Source: Roseibium algicola | GTDB taxonomy: Bacteria > Pseudomonadota > Alphaproteobacteria > Rhizobiales > Stappiaceae | Direction: 5' to 3' | DNA: 64,000 bases | Assembly (NCBI RefSeq): GCF_001999245.1 | Contig: NZ_CP019630.1 | Coordinates: forward strand, 5,919,001-5,983,000 | Shown here: piece by piece, positions 26,354 through 34,417 of the stretch | How the letters are laid out: every line of letters starts with the position of its first letter | Position numbering within the stretch: position 1 is the first letter of the stretch | The notes under the pieces: model-generated | Database searches by the model: none | Told to the model about the DNA's origin: nothing | What the model saw: only the letters and a program-made list of their open reading frames with translations | Translations under genes and position numbers: made by a program

Positions 26354-28180
26354 TCAATTGATCAGTACAAGGCCGCCCTTGAGTTTCAGCAACGCACTGC
26401 CTGTCACATTGGTCATTGTACCCTTGGCGTTGAGCATGCCCGAAGCCACGATATCGATTTTCACCGACTCGATCTTGATCGAGGCAGGCGTCATGGTGAT
26501 TTTGCTGGCGCCGCAAATAAACTCGATCTTCGCTCCGGCAGTTACCTTCCAGTTCATGCCGATATCTTCAGTCGTGTTTCGGCCAACCGATTCCGTTCGG
26601 TCAACGTCGATCTGGGTCTCGCGGCAGTTTTTTACATGCAGCATTTCGTTATTCTCGATAACGGTCTCCATGTCTTTTTGGGCATGAACCCCAACAAGCT
26701 CATTCCCTTTGGTGTCGTCGAGCACGAACTCGTTGTAACCGCCGCCGCCTACCGTTGAATCCGACTTGATGCCAGCTTTGTTTTTCTCGCCTGGCAAAGA
26801 GTAAGGCGGCATGTTTTCCGCATTGTAGACTGTGCCGACGATGATCGGTTGATCCGGATCGCCTTCCAGAAACTGAACAATCACTTCCTGGCCGACACGA
26901 GGGATATAGATGCCACCCCAGTTCTTGCCTGACCACACTTGCGCCACACGAACCCGCCGAGACGCTGTCTTGTCGCGGTCCCAGTGAAAGGCGACCAGGA
27001 TCTGACCGTATTCGTCCACATCGATTTCGCCTTGCCCCACGACTTTTGCCGTTTGCGGGCCGGGTATTCGAGGTTTGCGGGTGATGGCCGGTGTGCGGAA
27101 CGTTATACTGGAAGGCAGAACGTCATATGTCCCGGTATAGGCTTCTCCCTGGGCCCCACCACCACCGGATCGATATGCCTCGGTGATGATCCGATGGCTT
27201 GCACGCACGATCAGGTGCTCCACGTTCTGCGGTTTGTGGGGATGGTTGAATAACGTGAACAACCCACCTGCAAAGAACCGCGGCACTTCGCCGGCTGTTT
27301 CAATTCGCTTGTCCGCAGCCTGTTCGGCTTCCATACGAATCTTGCTGAAGGTGCTGCCCTTGTCTTTTTCGGTGTACCTTCCCGGATAGTCATAGTTTTC
27401 CAGAGACCCAGCCCGATATTTAGTACCTGCATCACGCTCTGCTTCCAGCAGCGCACTCGGTTTCTCGAAATCATAATCATTGACTGCAAACTTGCCGGTC
27501 CGAAACTTGCGCGTCGGAATCCAATGGTAAAGATGCTCCTTATCCCTTTGACTGTCGCCGCCAAGAGCAATGTAGGGAATGGAGCTGTCACCAACGATCG
27601 GGCTGTAGGACGATTTGGCGTCCGCCAGAATCATGATGTGCTTGCCGTCCTTGTGTTCGAAGAAATAGGAAATTCCGAATTCTTCCATCAACCGGCAGCA
27701 GAAATCGTAATCCGATTCCCTGTACTGGACGCAGTAATGAATCGGATCATAGGATTCAGTCAGCTTGATCTGGAAATCGGCGAAGTCATGCTCATTCAGG
27801 ACGTTCTGAATGATTTCAGGCGCGGACATGTCCTTGAAAATTCGACAATTTGAGTTCTTGGTGAGCAGCCAGAACCAGGGGCGTAGCGTCAATTTGTAGA
27901 TGTAATAGGAATCGCGATAGCCCATCCATTTCGCATCGGTCAGAAGACCGTCGAAATGCCGCGTATCACCATTGTTGGTGACAACCTTCACCGTCATGGA
28001 AGTCGCTATGGCCTGGTCGAAATCCAGATCCTCTTTCTGACTCAGAACCTCAAGCCTGATCTCAAAATCTTCGCTGAGACCCTCGTCGCACTCGATGGTG
28101 ACAACGGAAAGCTCATCCTTGCCAAAGACCGATGTCAGCTCGGCCATTCGGTTAGCTTGTTTAAGTTGTCCTACGGCCAC
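26354..28180 (-). CDS. vgrG: T6SS spike protein VgrG (TssI)
   Basis: A 608-residue spike protein. I use the GTG at 28180, preceded by GAGGAGATCTTTC, rather than the more distant first codon at 28216. The gp27-like part covers about the first 380 residues (with a YCVQYRESDYDFCCRLMEEFGI block). The gp5 OB-fold segment follows (VDEYGQILVAFHWDRDK, GKNWGGIYIPRVGQEVIVQFLEGDPDQPIIVGTVYN), and then a beta-prism needle of about 130 residues ends in LLKLKGGLVLIN. There is no C-terminal effector extension. It is the first gene of the minus-strand T6SS operon, divergent from the ompA-like gene. Confidence 0.96.
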   Translation of the reverse strand: MAVGQLKQANRMAELTSVFGKDELSVVTIECDEGLSEDFEIRLEVLSQKEDLDFDQAIATSMTVKVVTNNGDTRHFDGLLTDAKWMGYRDSYYIYKLTLRPWFWLLTKNSNCRIFKDMSAPEIIQNVLNEHDFADFQIKLTESYDPIHYCVQYRESDYDFCCRLMEEFGISYFFEHKDGKHIMILADAKSSYSPIVGDSSIPYIALGGDSQRDKEHLYHWIPTRKFRTGKFAVNDYDFEKPSALLEAERDAGTKYRAGSLENYDYPGRYTEKDKGSTFSKIRMEAEQAADKRIETAGEVPRFFAGGLFTLFNHPHKPQNVEHLIVRASHRIITEAYRSGGGGAQGEAYTGTYDVLPSSITFRTPAITRKPRIPGPQTAKVVGQGEIDVDEYGQILVAFHWDRDKTASRRVRVAQVWSGKNWGGIYIPRVGQEVIVQFLEGDPDQPIIVGTVYNAENMPPYSLPGEKNKAGIKSDSTVGGGGYNEFVLDDTKGNELVGVHAQKDMETVIENNEMLHVKNCRETQIDVDRTESVGRNTTEDIGMNWKVTAGAKIEFICGASKITMTPASIKIESVKIDIVASGMLNAKGTMTNVTGSALLKLKGGLVLIN

Positions 28181-28577
28181 GAAAGATCTCCTCGGAAATA
28201 ACGCGGTTTTCTGCAAAAAGGCAGCCTGGCGGCTACCACGTTTCAGACACTAAGGCGTTTCCGGCAAAAATAGTGTGCTCAAGAACACACTTGATGCAAA
28301 TACTTTGAACTTCAAACTCTTTTGTGAAGGAGGCGGCACTTGCCCCTTCCCCAAGTGCGGCTAAAAAACACCGCCTGCTGCTTTTAAATACCAACCCTGC
28401 TCACCGACGTCACCCCAACAGCTCTCCTCTTGCTTATTGCCGATAAAACGACATACTGACATCAAATCGCACTTTAGTGACTTTCGCCACACTATTATTC
28501 TTATCCATATGGCACGATCCATTTCGAAGCCCAAAGCGACATCGCTTTTGAACACTCCACAAGGGAGGATTGAAATC
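28181..28577. promoter_or_regulatory. divergent control region between the two T6SS operons
   Basis: This 397-base gap must hold the promoters of both T6SS arms. Three symmetric elements are visible. A GTGTG/CACAC stem-loop lies at 28273-28290. A perfect palindrome TTTGAA-C-TTCAAA lies at 28304-28316, and a GCACTTG/CAAGTGC stem-loop at about 28337-28359. The palindrome is a reasonable candidate operator, but no regulator gene is in the window. GGGAGGA at the right edge is the ribosome site of the ompA-like gene. Confidence 0.45.
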
Positions 28578-29282
28578 GTGACCCCTACTGTATTTTCGCT
28601 CGACCGGAACAATGCCGCTCGGACCGGCCTTCGCCGCGCTCTCCTGGTTGCTTCCGTTTCTCTCGCCATTGCCTTGCCGGCACTTGGAACCGCTCCGGCT
28701 TTTGCCCAGGACGCCACCTATTCGGCCGATGAAGTCAGCAAGCACTTCAAGCAGCTCAAAACGCGTTCACTGAAGCCGGCTGGCGGAACACGAGCTCTTT
28801 GTATCGGTACTCGCGACGAATGTAATCCGAACGCCAAACCGGAAGAAGGCGGTCAGGTCGCAGTCTCCCAGGACGGTGCAAAGACCGAAGGTGGTGAAAC
28901 GGAACAGACCCTTGTGGTCGATCCGGAAACCAACGCCATCGACGCTGCCTTCAACCTGCTGGTTTCGTTCGAATATGCTTCGGCCAAGCTCAGCACGTCC
29001 GCACAGGCCAACCTTCGTGAGTTTGCCAAGGGCATCAATGATCCCGATCTGGCCAAAGCCACATTCGTGATCGAAGGCCATACCGACGGAATTGGCTCGA
29101 CCAACTACAACCAGCGTCTTTCCGAAGACCGTGCGCAAGCGGTTACCCAGTATCTTGTCAACCTCGGCGTCAGCCGGGACCGCCTGAAAACTGTTGCCTA
29201 CGGCGAATCCCGACCAAAGGTTGCTGATGTAAACGATCCGGCAAACCGCCGCGTTGAAAGCAAGCTGGTACTCGAGCAATAA
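28578..29282 (+). CDS. T6SS-linked OmpA-family peptidoglycan-binding protein
   Basis: A 234-residue secreted protein. I start it at the GTG at 28578 because GGGAGGA lies 8 bases upstream and this yields a signal peptide (hydrophobic core LLVASVSLAIALPAL, cleavage after FAQ near residue 43). The N-terminal mature part is unique and carries two Cys (ALCIGTRDEC). Residues about 118-234 form an OmpA_C domain with FEYASAKLS, FVIEGHTDGIGS, NQRLSEDRAQAV and NRRVESKLVLE. No lipobox is seen, so it should be free in the periplasm or weakly outer-membrane associated. As first gene of the plus-strand T6SS arm, in a locus without TssJ, it may help anchor the apparatus to the wall. Confidence 0.85.
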   Translation: MTPTVFSLDRNNAARTGLRRALLVASVSLAIALPALGTAPAFAQDATYSADEVSKHFKQLKTRSLKPAGGTRALCIGTRDECNPNAKPEEGGQVAVSQDGAKTEGGETEQTLVVDPETNAIDAAFNLLVSFEYASAKLSTSAQANLREFAKGINDPDLAKATFVIEGHTDGIGSTNYNQRLSEDRAQAVTQYLVNLGVSRDRLKTVAYGESRPKVADVNDPANRRVESKLVLEQ

Positions 29283-29302
29283 AAATACACACACCAGACA
29301 TG

Positions 29303-29360
29303 CCGGACCGGAGCTTTTCCCGGTCCGGGTCTCCTGAACAATAACCGGGACCGATCCCGG
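29303..29360 (+). other. two GC-rich hairpins between ompA-like and tssA genes
   Basis: Perfect arms CCGGACCGG/CCGGTCCGG with an 8-base loop (29303-29328) and CCGGGA/TCCCGG with a 4-base loop (29345-29360) occupy the 116-base gap. No T-run follows, so they are more likely mRNA-stabilising or processing elements, or a Rho-dependent attenuator, than a simple terminator. Confidence 0.55.
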
Positions 29361-29398
29361 ACATACCACCGGAATGCATACCGGGCTGGGGAGCACGA

Positions 29399-30682
29399 AT
29401 GAATTTCGATCCGGAAACCTACGGCACTGAAGTAGCGCCGGGTGCTGGCTGCGGGCCGGACCTCTATGATACCGAACCCGCATTTGCCGCGCTTCTGGAT
29501 TCGTGTGAGGAATTGCTGCCGGAGCGGTTCAGCGAATTCGACCGATCCGAGATCGACTTTACCGACCTCTTCAAGCAGATGGACGGCTTCCTGAAGCAGT
29601 CCAGAGACTTGAGACTGCTTGTCATTCTCGCGCAGTTCGGTCTGCTGAGCGGTCAAGTCCATACGTTTGCGAACTCGATTCGCATCATTCGCAAACTTTT
29701 GGAGAACCATTGGGACGACGTCCATCCAAGCGATGCCGACTTCGGCCACATGGAACGAATCGGAGCGCTCGAATCCCTCAACAACAGGCCCACGGTCGTT
29801 CTACCGCTGGAAGCAGCGCCCCTGCTCAAAACCAGACGGACAGGGCCCATCAGCTATCGCGCCATCCAGATTGCGGCCGGCGATGCCACGGCACGTCCGG
29901 ATGAGCATACAATCTCACTTGGCGCGATTGAGGCGGCACTGACATCGGGCGAACTCGAGCAGGACGCTATCGACGAGATCCTCAAGGACCTTGGAGACCT
30001 GCCGGACGAACTTCAGACCATAGCCGAGTTGTGCACCGAAAAGCTCAAGGAGAGCGGTGCGAAAGCAGCTCCTCCCAATTATGAGGCCTTGTCCACTCTC
30101 CTGAAGGAGATGAATGCCGAACTGAACAAGCGGCTCGGACGCCTCTCCCCTGAAGAGACGGAGGCCTCTTCGTCTGAAGATACTGCAGCAGAGGCAGCAG
30201 TAGCCGACACGTCGCAGGCGTCTCAGTCAGAAATCAAGAATGCCGCCCAGGCAAAACTGATTCTGGACGCTGTCGAAGACTATTTCGCCAGCCGCGAACC
30301 GTCGCATCCGGCGCTGTTTCTGGTGCGTGAGGCTCGCGGCCTCGTCGGCAAGTCCTACCTGGATGCCTTGAAAATACTGATGCCACGCAGGTTCGACGAC
30401 GTAGCGCTGATTCTGGGTGCCAGCGGTTTACAGCTTTCCAACGATCGGCTGATCGACCTGAACGACGGTGGTGACCGGGAACTGGGCGAAATTGACGATT
30501 TCGCAGTGATGGTGATCGAAAGCCGAAGTGACGCAATGAAGGGTATTGCGGCGGTCAAGGGTTACTATTCTTCCAATGAACCCACCAGCCCGATCCCCCT
30601 TTTGCTGGATGAGGCGCAGAATATGAGTTCCGGTTCATTCACCGGTCTTCTCAACCTCTTCCTGAGGCCAGAGGAGGACTGA
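29399..30682 (+). CDS. tssA: T6SS baseplate/tail protein TssA
   Basis: A 427-residue TssA (ImpA) protein. The ImpA N-terminal domain occupies about residues 8-130 (GCGPDLYDTEPAFAALLDS, LIRKLLENHWDDVHPSD). A variable middle includes an acidic Ala/Glu-rich linker (about 255-280). The C-terminal helical part has KLILDAVEDYFASREPSHPALFLVREA and a repeat of the same motif near the end (AAVKGYYSSNEPTSPIPLLLDEA). It coordinates baseplate docking and sheath polymerisation. GGGGAG lies 5 bases before the ATG. A 270-base gap follows before tssB. Confidence 0.94.
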   Translation: MNFDPETYGTEVAPGAGCGPDLYDTEPAFAALLDSCEELLPERFSEFDRSEIDFTDLFKQMDGFLKQSRDLRLLVILAQFGLLSGQVHTFANSIRIIRKLLENHWDDVHPSDADFGHMERIGALESLNNRPTVVLPLEAAPLLKTRRTGPISYRAIQIAAGDATARPDEHTISLGAIEAALTSGELEQDAIDEILKDLGDLPDELQTIAELCTEKLKESGAKAAPPNYEALSTLLKEMNAELNKRLGRLSPEETEASSSEDTAAEAAVADTSQASQSEIKNAAQAKLILDAVEDYFASREPSHPALFLVREARGLVGKSYLDALKILMPRRFDDVALILGASGLQLSNDRLIDLNDGGDRELGEIDDFAVMVIESRSDAMKGIAAVKGYYSSNEPTSPIPLLLDEAQNMSSGSFTGLLNLFLRPEED

Positions 30683-30952
30683 TTCAACTGCCATTACAAC
30701 CCCTATGTTACCTAGGGTTTTCAGCTTCTTACTTGACACCAATGGCCAACGGGTCCTCAATATTTCGAGAAAAAATAAACCATCGATCATGTGACCGTGA
30801 TCACTTCCCGTTCCCCAGAAACGCAGTACATAGATATCAACGAAACGCAGCGCCGACCTAAGTACAGCAATTAGCAAACAAGAGTTACGCGCTAGTATTT
30901 GACTAAAATTGACCTTTATTCTTCTGGGTCATGAAAATGAAAGGCAAGTACA

Positions 30953-31507
30953 ATGGCATCGAACAGTGGGCAAGGCTTTATCAAGCGCAACAGACCTCCG
31001 CGGGTCCACATTTTCTATGAAGATCCGTTTGACGCGGAACAGAAGGTGGAACTGCCATTCGTCATGGGCATCATGGCCGATCTTTCCGGCGACAACCCTG
31101 GCGTGGAAAAAGCCGATATCGATGACCGCAAGTTCCTCGACATCGACATGGACAACTTTTCCAAGCGCATGGAAGCAATTGAACCTGGCACTTCCTTCAC
31201 CGTGAAGGACAAGCTGTCCGGCGAAGAAAACTCCAAAATGAGCGTCCAGCTGCGTTTCAAGAGCATGGACGACTTCACCCCGGGACGCGTTGCCGAACAG
31301 GTTCCGGCACTCAAGAAGCTGCTCGATGCACGCCGCAGCCTGGCTGCATTGCGCACCATGATGGACGGACGTGTCCAGGCGATCTCCCAGCTCGAGGAGC
31401 TGACCCGGGACCCGGCCCTGATGCAGGCACTTGCTCAGAAAATCGAAGCCGACAAGGCATCGTCCGCCGACAAGCAGGCAGACGGCGACGGCACGGAGGA
31501 GGCATAA
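30953..31507 (+). CDS. tssB: T6SS sheath small subunit TssB
   Basis: A 184-residue TssB (VipA/ImpB) protein that co-assembles with TssC into the contractile sheath. It starts with the family's RNRPPRVHI-type block (IKRNRPPRVHIFYE), then PFVMGIMADLSGD, RKFLDIDMDNF and an MDDFTPGRVAEQVPALKKLL core, and ends with a charged tail. The gene ends one base before tssC begins. The 270 bases upstream contain no gene and may carry a separate promoter; two TTGAC words occur near 30898-30915. Confidence 0.97.
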   Translation: MASNSGQGFIKRNRPPRVHIFYEDPFDAEQKVELPFVMGIMADLSGDNPGVEKADIDDRKFLDIDMDNFSKRMEAIEPGTSFTVKDKLSGEENSKMSVQLRFKSMDDFTPGRVAEQVPALKKLLDARRSLAALRTMMDGRVQAISQLEELTRDPALMQALAQKIEADKASSADKQADGDGTEEA

Positions 31508-33031
31508 ATGAGCAGCACCGATACCAGCGCCCAGGCAAGTGGCGCAGCAGCCGGCGAAGTTGCGGTTGAGAAGAGCCCCGAGGAGTTCGCTTCGATCCTG
31601 AAACAGAATTTCCGGATCAAGAACGAAAACGATACGGCCAATCAGCTGGTTGACAACGCCATGTCGACCTTCCTCGCCGAAGCCCTGTCCGATCAGGCGC
31701 TTATCAAGGAAGACGTCTACGACACGATCGATGAGATGATCGCGAAGCTGGACGAAAAACTGACGGCTCAGGTGAACGAGATCATTCACGCCGAGGAGTT
31801 CCAGACACTTGAAAGTGCCTGGCGCGGGATCGATTACCTCGTGCACCAGTCTGAAACCGACGCTTCGCTCAAGCTTCAGTTCCTGAACATCTCCAAGAAA
31901 GAACTTGCAGGCGTGTTCAAGAGCTACCGCGGCGCCAAGTGGGATCAGAGCCCGCTGTTCAAGCAGATCTATGAAGCCGAATTCGGCCAACTGGGTGGTC
32001 AGCCCTACGGCTGTCTCGTGGGTGACTATGAATTCTCCTACGACCCGCAGGACATCACCGTGCTGCGCGGCATGGCAAAGATCGCTTCGGCAGCCCATGC
32101 ACCGTTCCTGGCAGCGGCCAATCCGCAACTGATGCAGATGGATAGCTGGACGGAACTGCCGGCCAAGCGTGATCTGTCCAAGATCTTCGATACGGAGATC
32201 CATGCCCAGTGGCGGACGCTGCGGGAATCCGAGGACTCCCGTTACCTTGGTCTGACAATGCCCCGCGTGCTGGCTCGCCAGCCCTACGGTGCGAAGTCCG
32301 ACCCGGTGGAAGAATTCGCCTTCGAAGAAGAGTTCGGCGAAGACAGCCACGAGAATTACGCCTGGATGAGCTCGGCTTATGCCATGGCAACCAACGTCAA
32401 CCGTGCCTACAAGGAATTCGGTTGGACTGTGCGCATCCGCGGCGTCGAAAGCGGTGGTCTGGTGGAAAACCTGCCGACCCACGTCTTTGAAACCGACGAT
32501 GGCGGTGTGGACCAGAAGTGCCCTGCGGAAATCGCGATTTCCGACCGGCGCGAACACGAGATCTCCCGTCTGGGCCTGATCCCGCTGATCCACCGCAAGA
32601 ATACGGACCAGGCAGCCTTCCTTGGAGCTCAGTCCGTCTTCAAACCGCGCCAGTTCTCCGGACCGGACGGCAAGGATGCAACGGCATCGGACAACCTGTC
32701 TGCCCGCCTGCCCTACATGTTCGCGACCACTCGTTTCGCCCACTACCTGAAAGTGATGGTGCGCAACAAGATCGGTTCGACCAAGGAATCGGCGCAGCTG
32801 CAGCGTTGGCTGAATGACTGGATCATGGACTACGTCGATGGTGATCCGGACAACTCGACCGAGGAAACCAAAGCGCGCAAGCCGCTGCGGGAAGCCAAGG
32901 TCACTATCGTGCCCGACGAGGAAAACCCCGGATATTACCGGGCTCAGTTCTTCCTTCGTCCGCACTATCAGCTGGAAGGCATGGACATCGGCATGAGCCT
33001 GGCGTCCCGCATTCCGCAAGACGGTAATTGA
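31508..33031 (+). CDS. tssC: T6SS sheath large subunit TssC
   Basis: A 507-residue TssC (VipB/ImpC/EvpB) sheath protein. Typical landmarks are the N-terminal helix with an LDEKLTAQVNEIIHAEEFQTLE-like region, LVGDYEFS-type sequence (GCLVGDYEFSYDPQDI), PFLAAANPQL, a GEDSHENYAWMSSAYAMA stretch and the C-terminal PGYYRAQFFLRPHYQLEGMD. The length is standard. It follows tssB directly. Downstream there is a highly structured 204-base segment before hcp. Confidence 0.98.
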   Translation: MSSTDTSAQASGAAAGEVAVEKSPEEFASILKQNFRIKNENDTANQLVDNAMSTFLAEALSDQALIKEDVYDTIDEMIAKLDEKLTAQVNEIIHAEEFQTLESAWRGIDYLVHQSETDASLKLQFLNISKKELAGVFKSYRGAKWDQSPLFKQIYEAEFGQLGGQPYGCLVGDYEFSYDPQDITVLRGMAKIASAAHAPFLAAANPQLMQMDSWTELPAKRDLSKIFDTEIHAQWRTLRESEDSRYLGLTMPRVLARQPYGAKSDPVEEFAFEEEFGEDSHENYAWMSSAYAMATNVNRAYKEFGWTVRIRGVESGGLVENLPTHVFETDDGGVDQKCPAEIAISDRREHEISRLGLIPLIHRKNTDQAAFLGAQSVFKPRQFSGPDGKDATASDNLSARLPYMFATTRFAHYLKVMVRNKIGSTKESAQLQRWLNDWIMDYVDGDPDNSTEETKARKPLREAKVTIVPDEENPGYYRAQFFLRPHYQLEGMDIGMSLASRIPQDGN

Positions 33032-33042
33032 TTTCACAAATT

Positions 33043-33208
33043 GCCGGCGGGGCGGCAGCCTGCCCCCCGGCATGCATCCCACGGGATGCAGCCCGGTTTT
33101 CCCGGGCGGAGGTACAAACAAGGTGCGCAAGCGCCTAGGGGTTTGGACCGCGAGGTCCGAGGTAGTTGTCAGGAATAGCAGAGTTTGAGCCAGGAACATT
33201 TACCTGGC
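33043..33208 (+). other. array of six hairpins in the hcp leader
   Basis: Within about 165 bases between tssC and hcp I count six consecutive inverted repeats: 33043-33071 (GCCGG/CCGGC extended by GGGGC/GCCCC), 33073-33090 (TGCATCCC/GGGATGCA), 33091-33107 (GCCCGG/CCGGGC), 33125-33134 (GCGC/GCGC), 33145-33158 (GGACC/GGTCC) and 33189-33208 (GCCAGG/CCTGGC). No long T-run follows any of them. The segment could be a processed leader that stabilises the abundant hcp mRNA, an attenuator, or a small RNA. A weak 21-codon GTG frame at 33123-33188 behind GGAGG is an alternative reading. Confidence 0.55.
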
Positions 33209-33235
33209 CCTCAACAACCAAGAGGATCTATTAAA

Positions 33236-33721
33236 ATGGCCGTCGATTTTTATCTGGAACTTGAAGGTATCAAAGGCGAAGCACAGGACAAGACCCATAA
33301 GGACAAGATTGACGTCCTTTCCTGGTCCTGGGGCGCTTCCCAGTCCGGCACCACCCACATGGGTTCGGGCTCCGGCTCCGGCAAGGCACACTTCCAGGAT
33401 CTGAGCATCACCAAGTTCGTCGACAAATCCACCCCTGTGCTTCTGCAGCACGTGTCGACTGGCAAGCATATCACCAAAGGCACTCTCTTTGTTCGCAAGG
33501 CTGCCGGTGATAACCCGCTGGAATACATCAAGCTCGAAATGAAGGACATTATCGTGACCAACGTTTCGACCGGCGGCAGTGGCTCCGACGATCGCATCAC
33601 GGAGAGCGTCACGCTGAACTTCGGTGAGTACAAATACATCTACACCGAACAGAAGCCGGACGGCTCCAAGGGCGCAGCCCCCGAGTTTGCCTGGGACATT
33701 GCAGCAAACGAAAAGAAATAA
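33236..33721 (+). CDS. hcp: T6SS tube protein Hcp (TssD)
   Basis: A 161-residue Hcp that forms hexameric rings stacked inside the sheath and is secreted. The ATG at 33236 is chosen, preceded by AGAGGA, because it gives the canonical MAVDFYLELEGIKGEAQD start. Family blocks follow: IDVLSWSWGASQSG, GKAHFQDLSITKFVDKSTP, a GTLFVRKA and YIKLEMKDIIVTNVSTGGS segment, and an ESVTLNFGEYKY end. It is followed by a strong terminator, so hcp can be expressed as a separate abundant transcript. Confidence 0.98.
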   Translation: MAVDFYLELEGIKGEAQDKTHKDKIDVLSWSWGASQSGTTHMGSGSGSGKAHFQDLSITKFVDKSTPVLLQHVSTGKHITKGTLFVRKAAGDNPLEYIKLEMKDIIVTNVSTGGSGSDDRITESVTLNFGEYKYIYTEQKPDGSKGAAPEFAWDIAANEKK

Positions 33722-33736
33722 GGCTTCGGCCTGCAG

Positions 33737-33770
33737 GGCTGCCGCGCTTCGGCGCGGCAGCCTTCTTTGG
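33737..33770 (+). terminator. Rho-independent terminator after hcp
   Basis: An 11-bp perfect stem (GGCTGCCGCGC/GCGCGGCAGCC) closed by a TTCG loop (33737-33762) is followed by a T-rich stretch. It lies 15 bases after the hcp stop. Confidence 0.85.
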
Positions 33771-33865
33771 TTTGGACCGGCGATGCAGACTTTCAACTTT
33801 TGAAGCGGCACCGCCACGGTCATACTTAGGAATTTCCGGGGCAGCAGTCAGCGTGGGCTTGGCCG

Positions 33866-34417
33866 ATGGCTAAATCAAATGTGAAAATGCACTCCCCGCT
33901 GATGTGGGCCTTCCGTGCAATGGACGACCCAGACTACAAGGCCGCTCAGGACAGGCAAAAAGAAGCACAGAACGGCGCCAACCTCAGATCCGGTCGGCGG
34001 CTTTCCAGATCCTACGGGGTCTCTGAACACACCCTGCTTTCCGAAGTACGGCAAGACCTGCAGGCGCTCCTCAATACGGTCAACCTCAATTCCACTCAGG
34101 ACCTTTCCGATTTTCCGGAAGTTGAGAGCTCGATCATCAATTACGGATTGCCGGACCTTTCTGTCCATATTGTTGACAGCGTTCGCATTGACCGACTTGC
34201 CGAAGACATCCGACAGGCCCTCATCCATTTCGAACCGCGCATGGACCCGCGCACGCTCAAGGTCGAGCGCGACGACAAGGTCGAAAGCGATACCTTCAAG
34301 GTAAGATTTCTCATCAAGGCAGAAATACGCTGCGATCCGATCCGGGTCGCGAGTGAATTCGTAGCCGACGTCGACCCTGCTTTCGGCCGTATCAAGATCA
34401 TCGGGGCAACTGCATGA
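33866..34417 (+). CDS. tssE: T6SS baseplate protein TssE (gp25-like)
   Basis: A 183-residue gp25-like baseplate protein. Its N-terminus has a short basic extension. The conserved core includes SVSEHTLLSEVRQDLQALLNT-type sequence (here YGVSEHTLLSEVRQDLQALL), the LSDFPEVESSIINYGLPD motif and an LIHFEPRMDPRTLKV block. TssE nucleates the sheath on the baseplate. It overlaps the tssF start by 4 bases. The 144-base gap from hcp, with the terminator in it, suggests its own promoter. Confidence 0.94.
   Translation: MAKSNVKMHSPLMWAFRAMDDPDYKAAQDRQKEAQNGANLRSGRRLSRSYGVSEHTLLSEVRQDLQALLNTVNLNSTQDLSDFPEVESSIINYGLPDLSVHIVDSVRIDRLAEDIRQALIHFEPRMDPRTLKVERDDKVESDTFKVRFLIKAEIRCDPIRVASEFVADVDPAFGRIKIIGATA

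Noticed and set aside
33123..33188. 21-codon GTG frame with GGAGG upstream in the hcp leader
   Set aside because: Too short and basic to call as a gene; the hairpin array explains the segment better. Kept only as an alternative.
30929..33199. 756-residue open frame on the minus strand
   Set aside because: Antisense shadow of tssB and tssC; composition (Phe/Gly/Arg/His-rich) is not protein-like.
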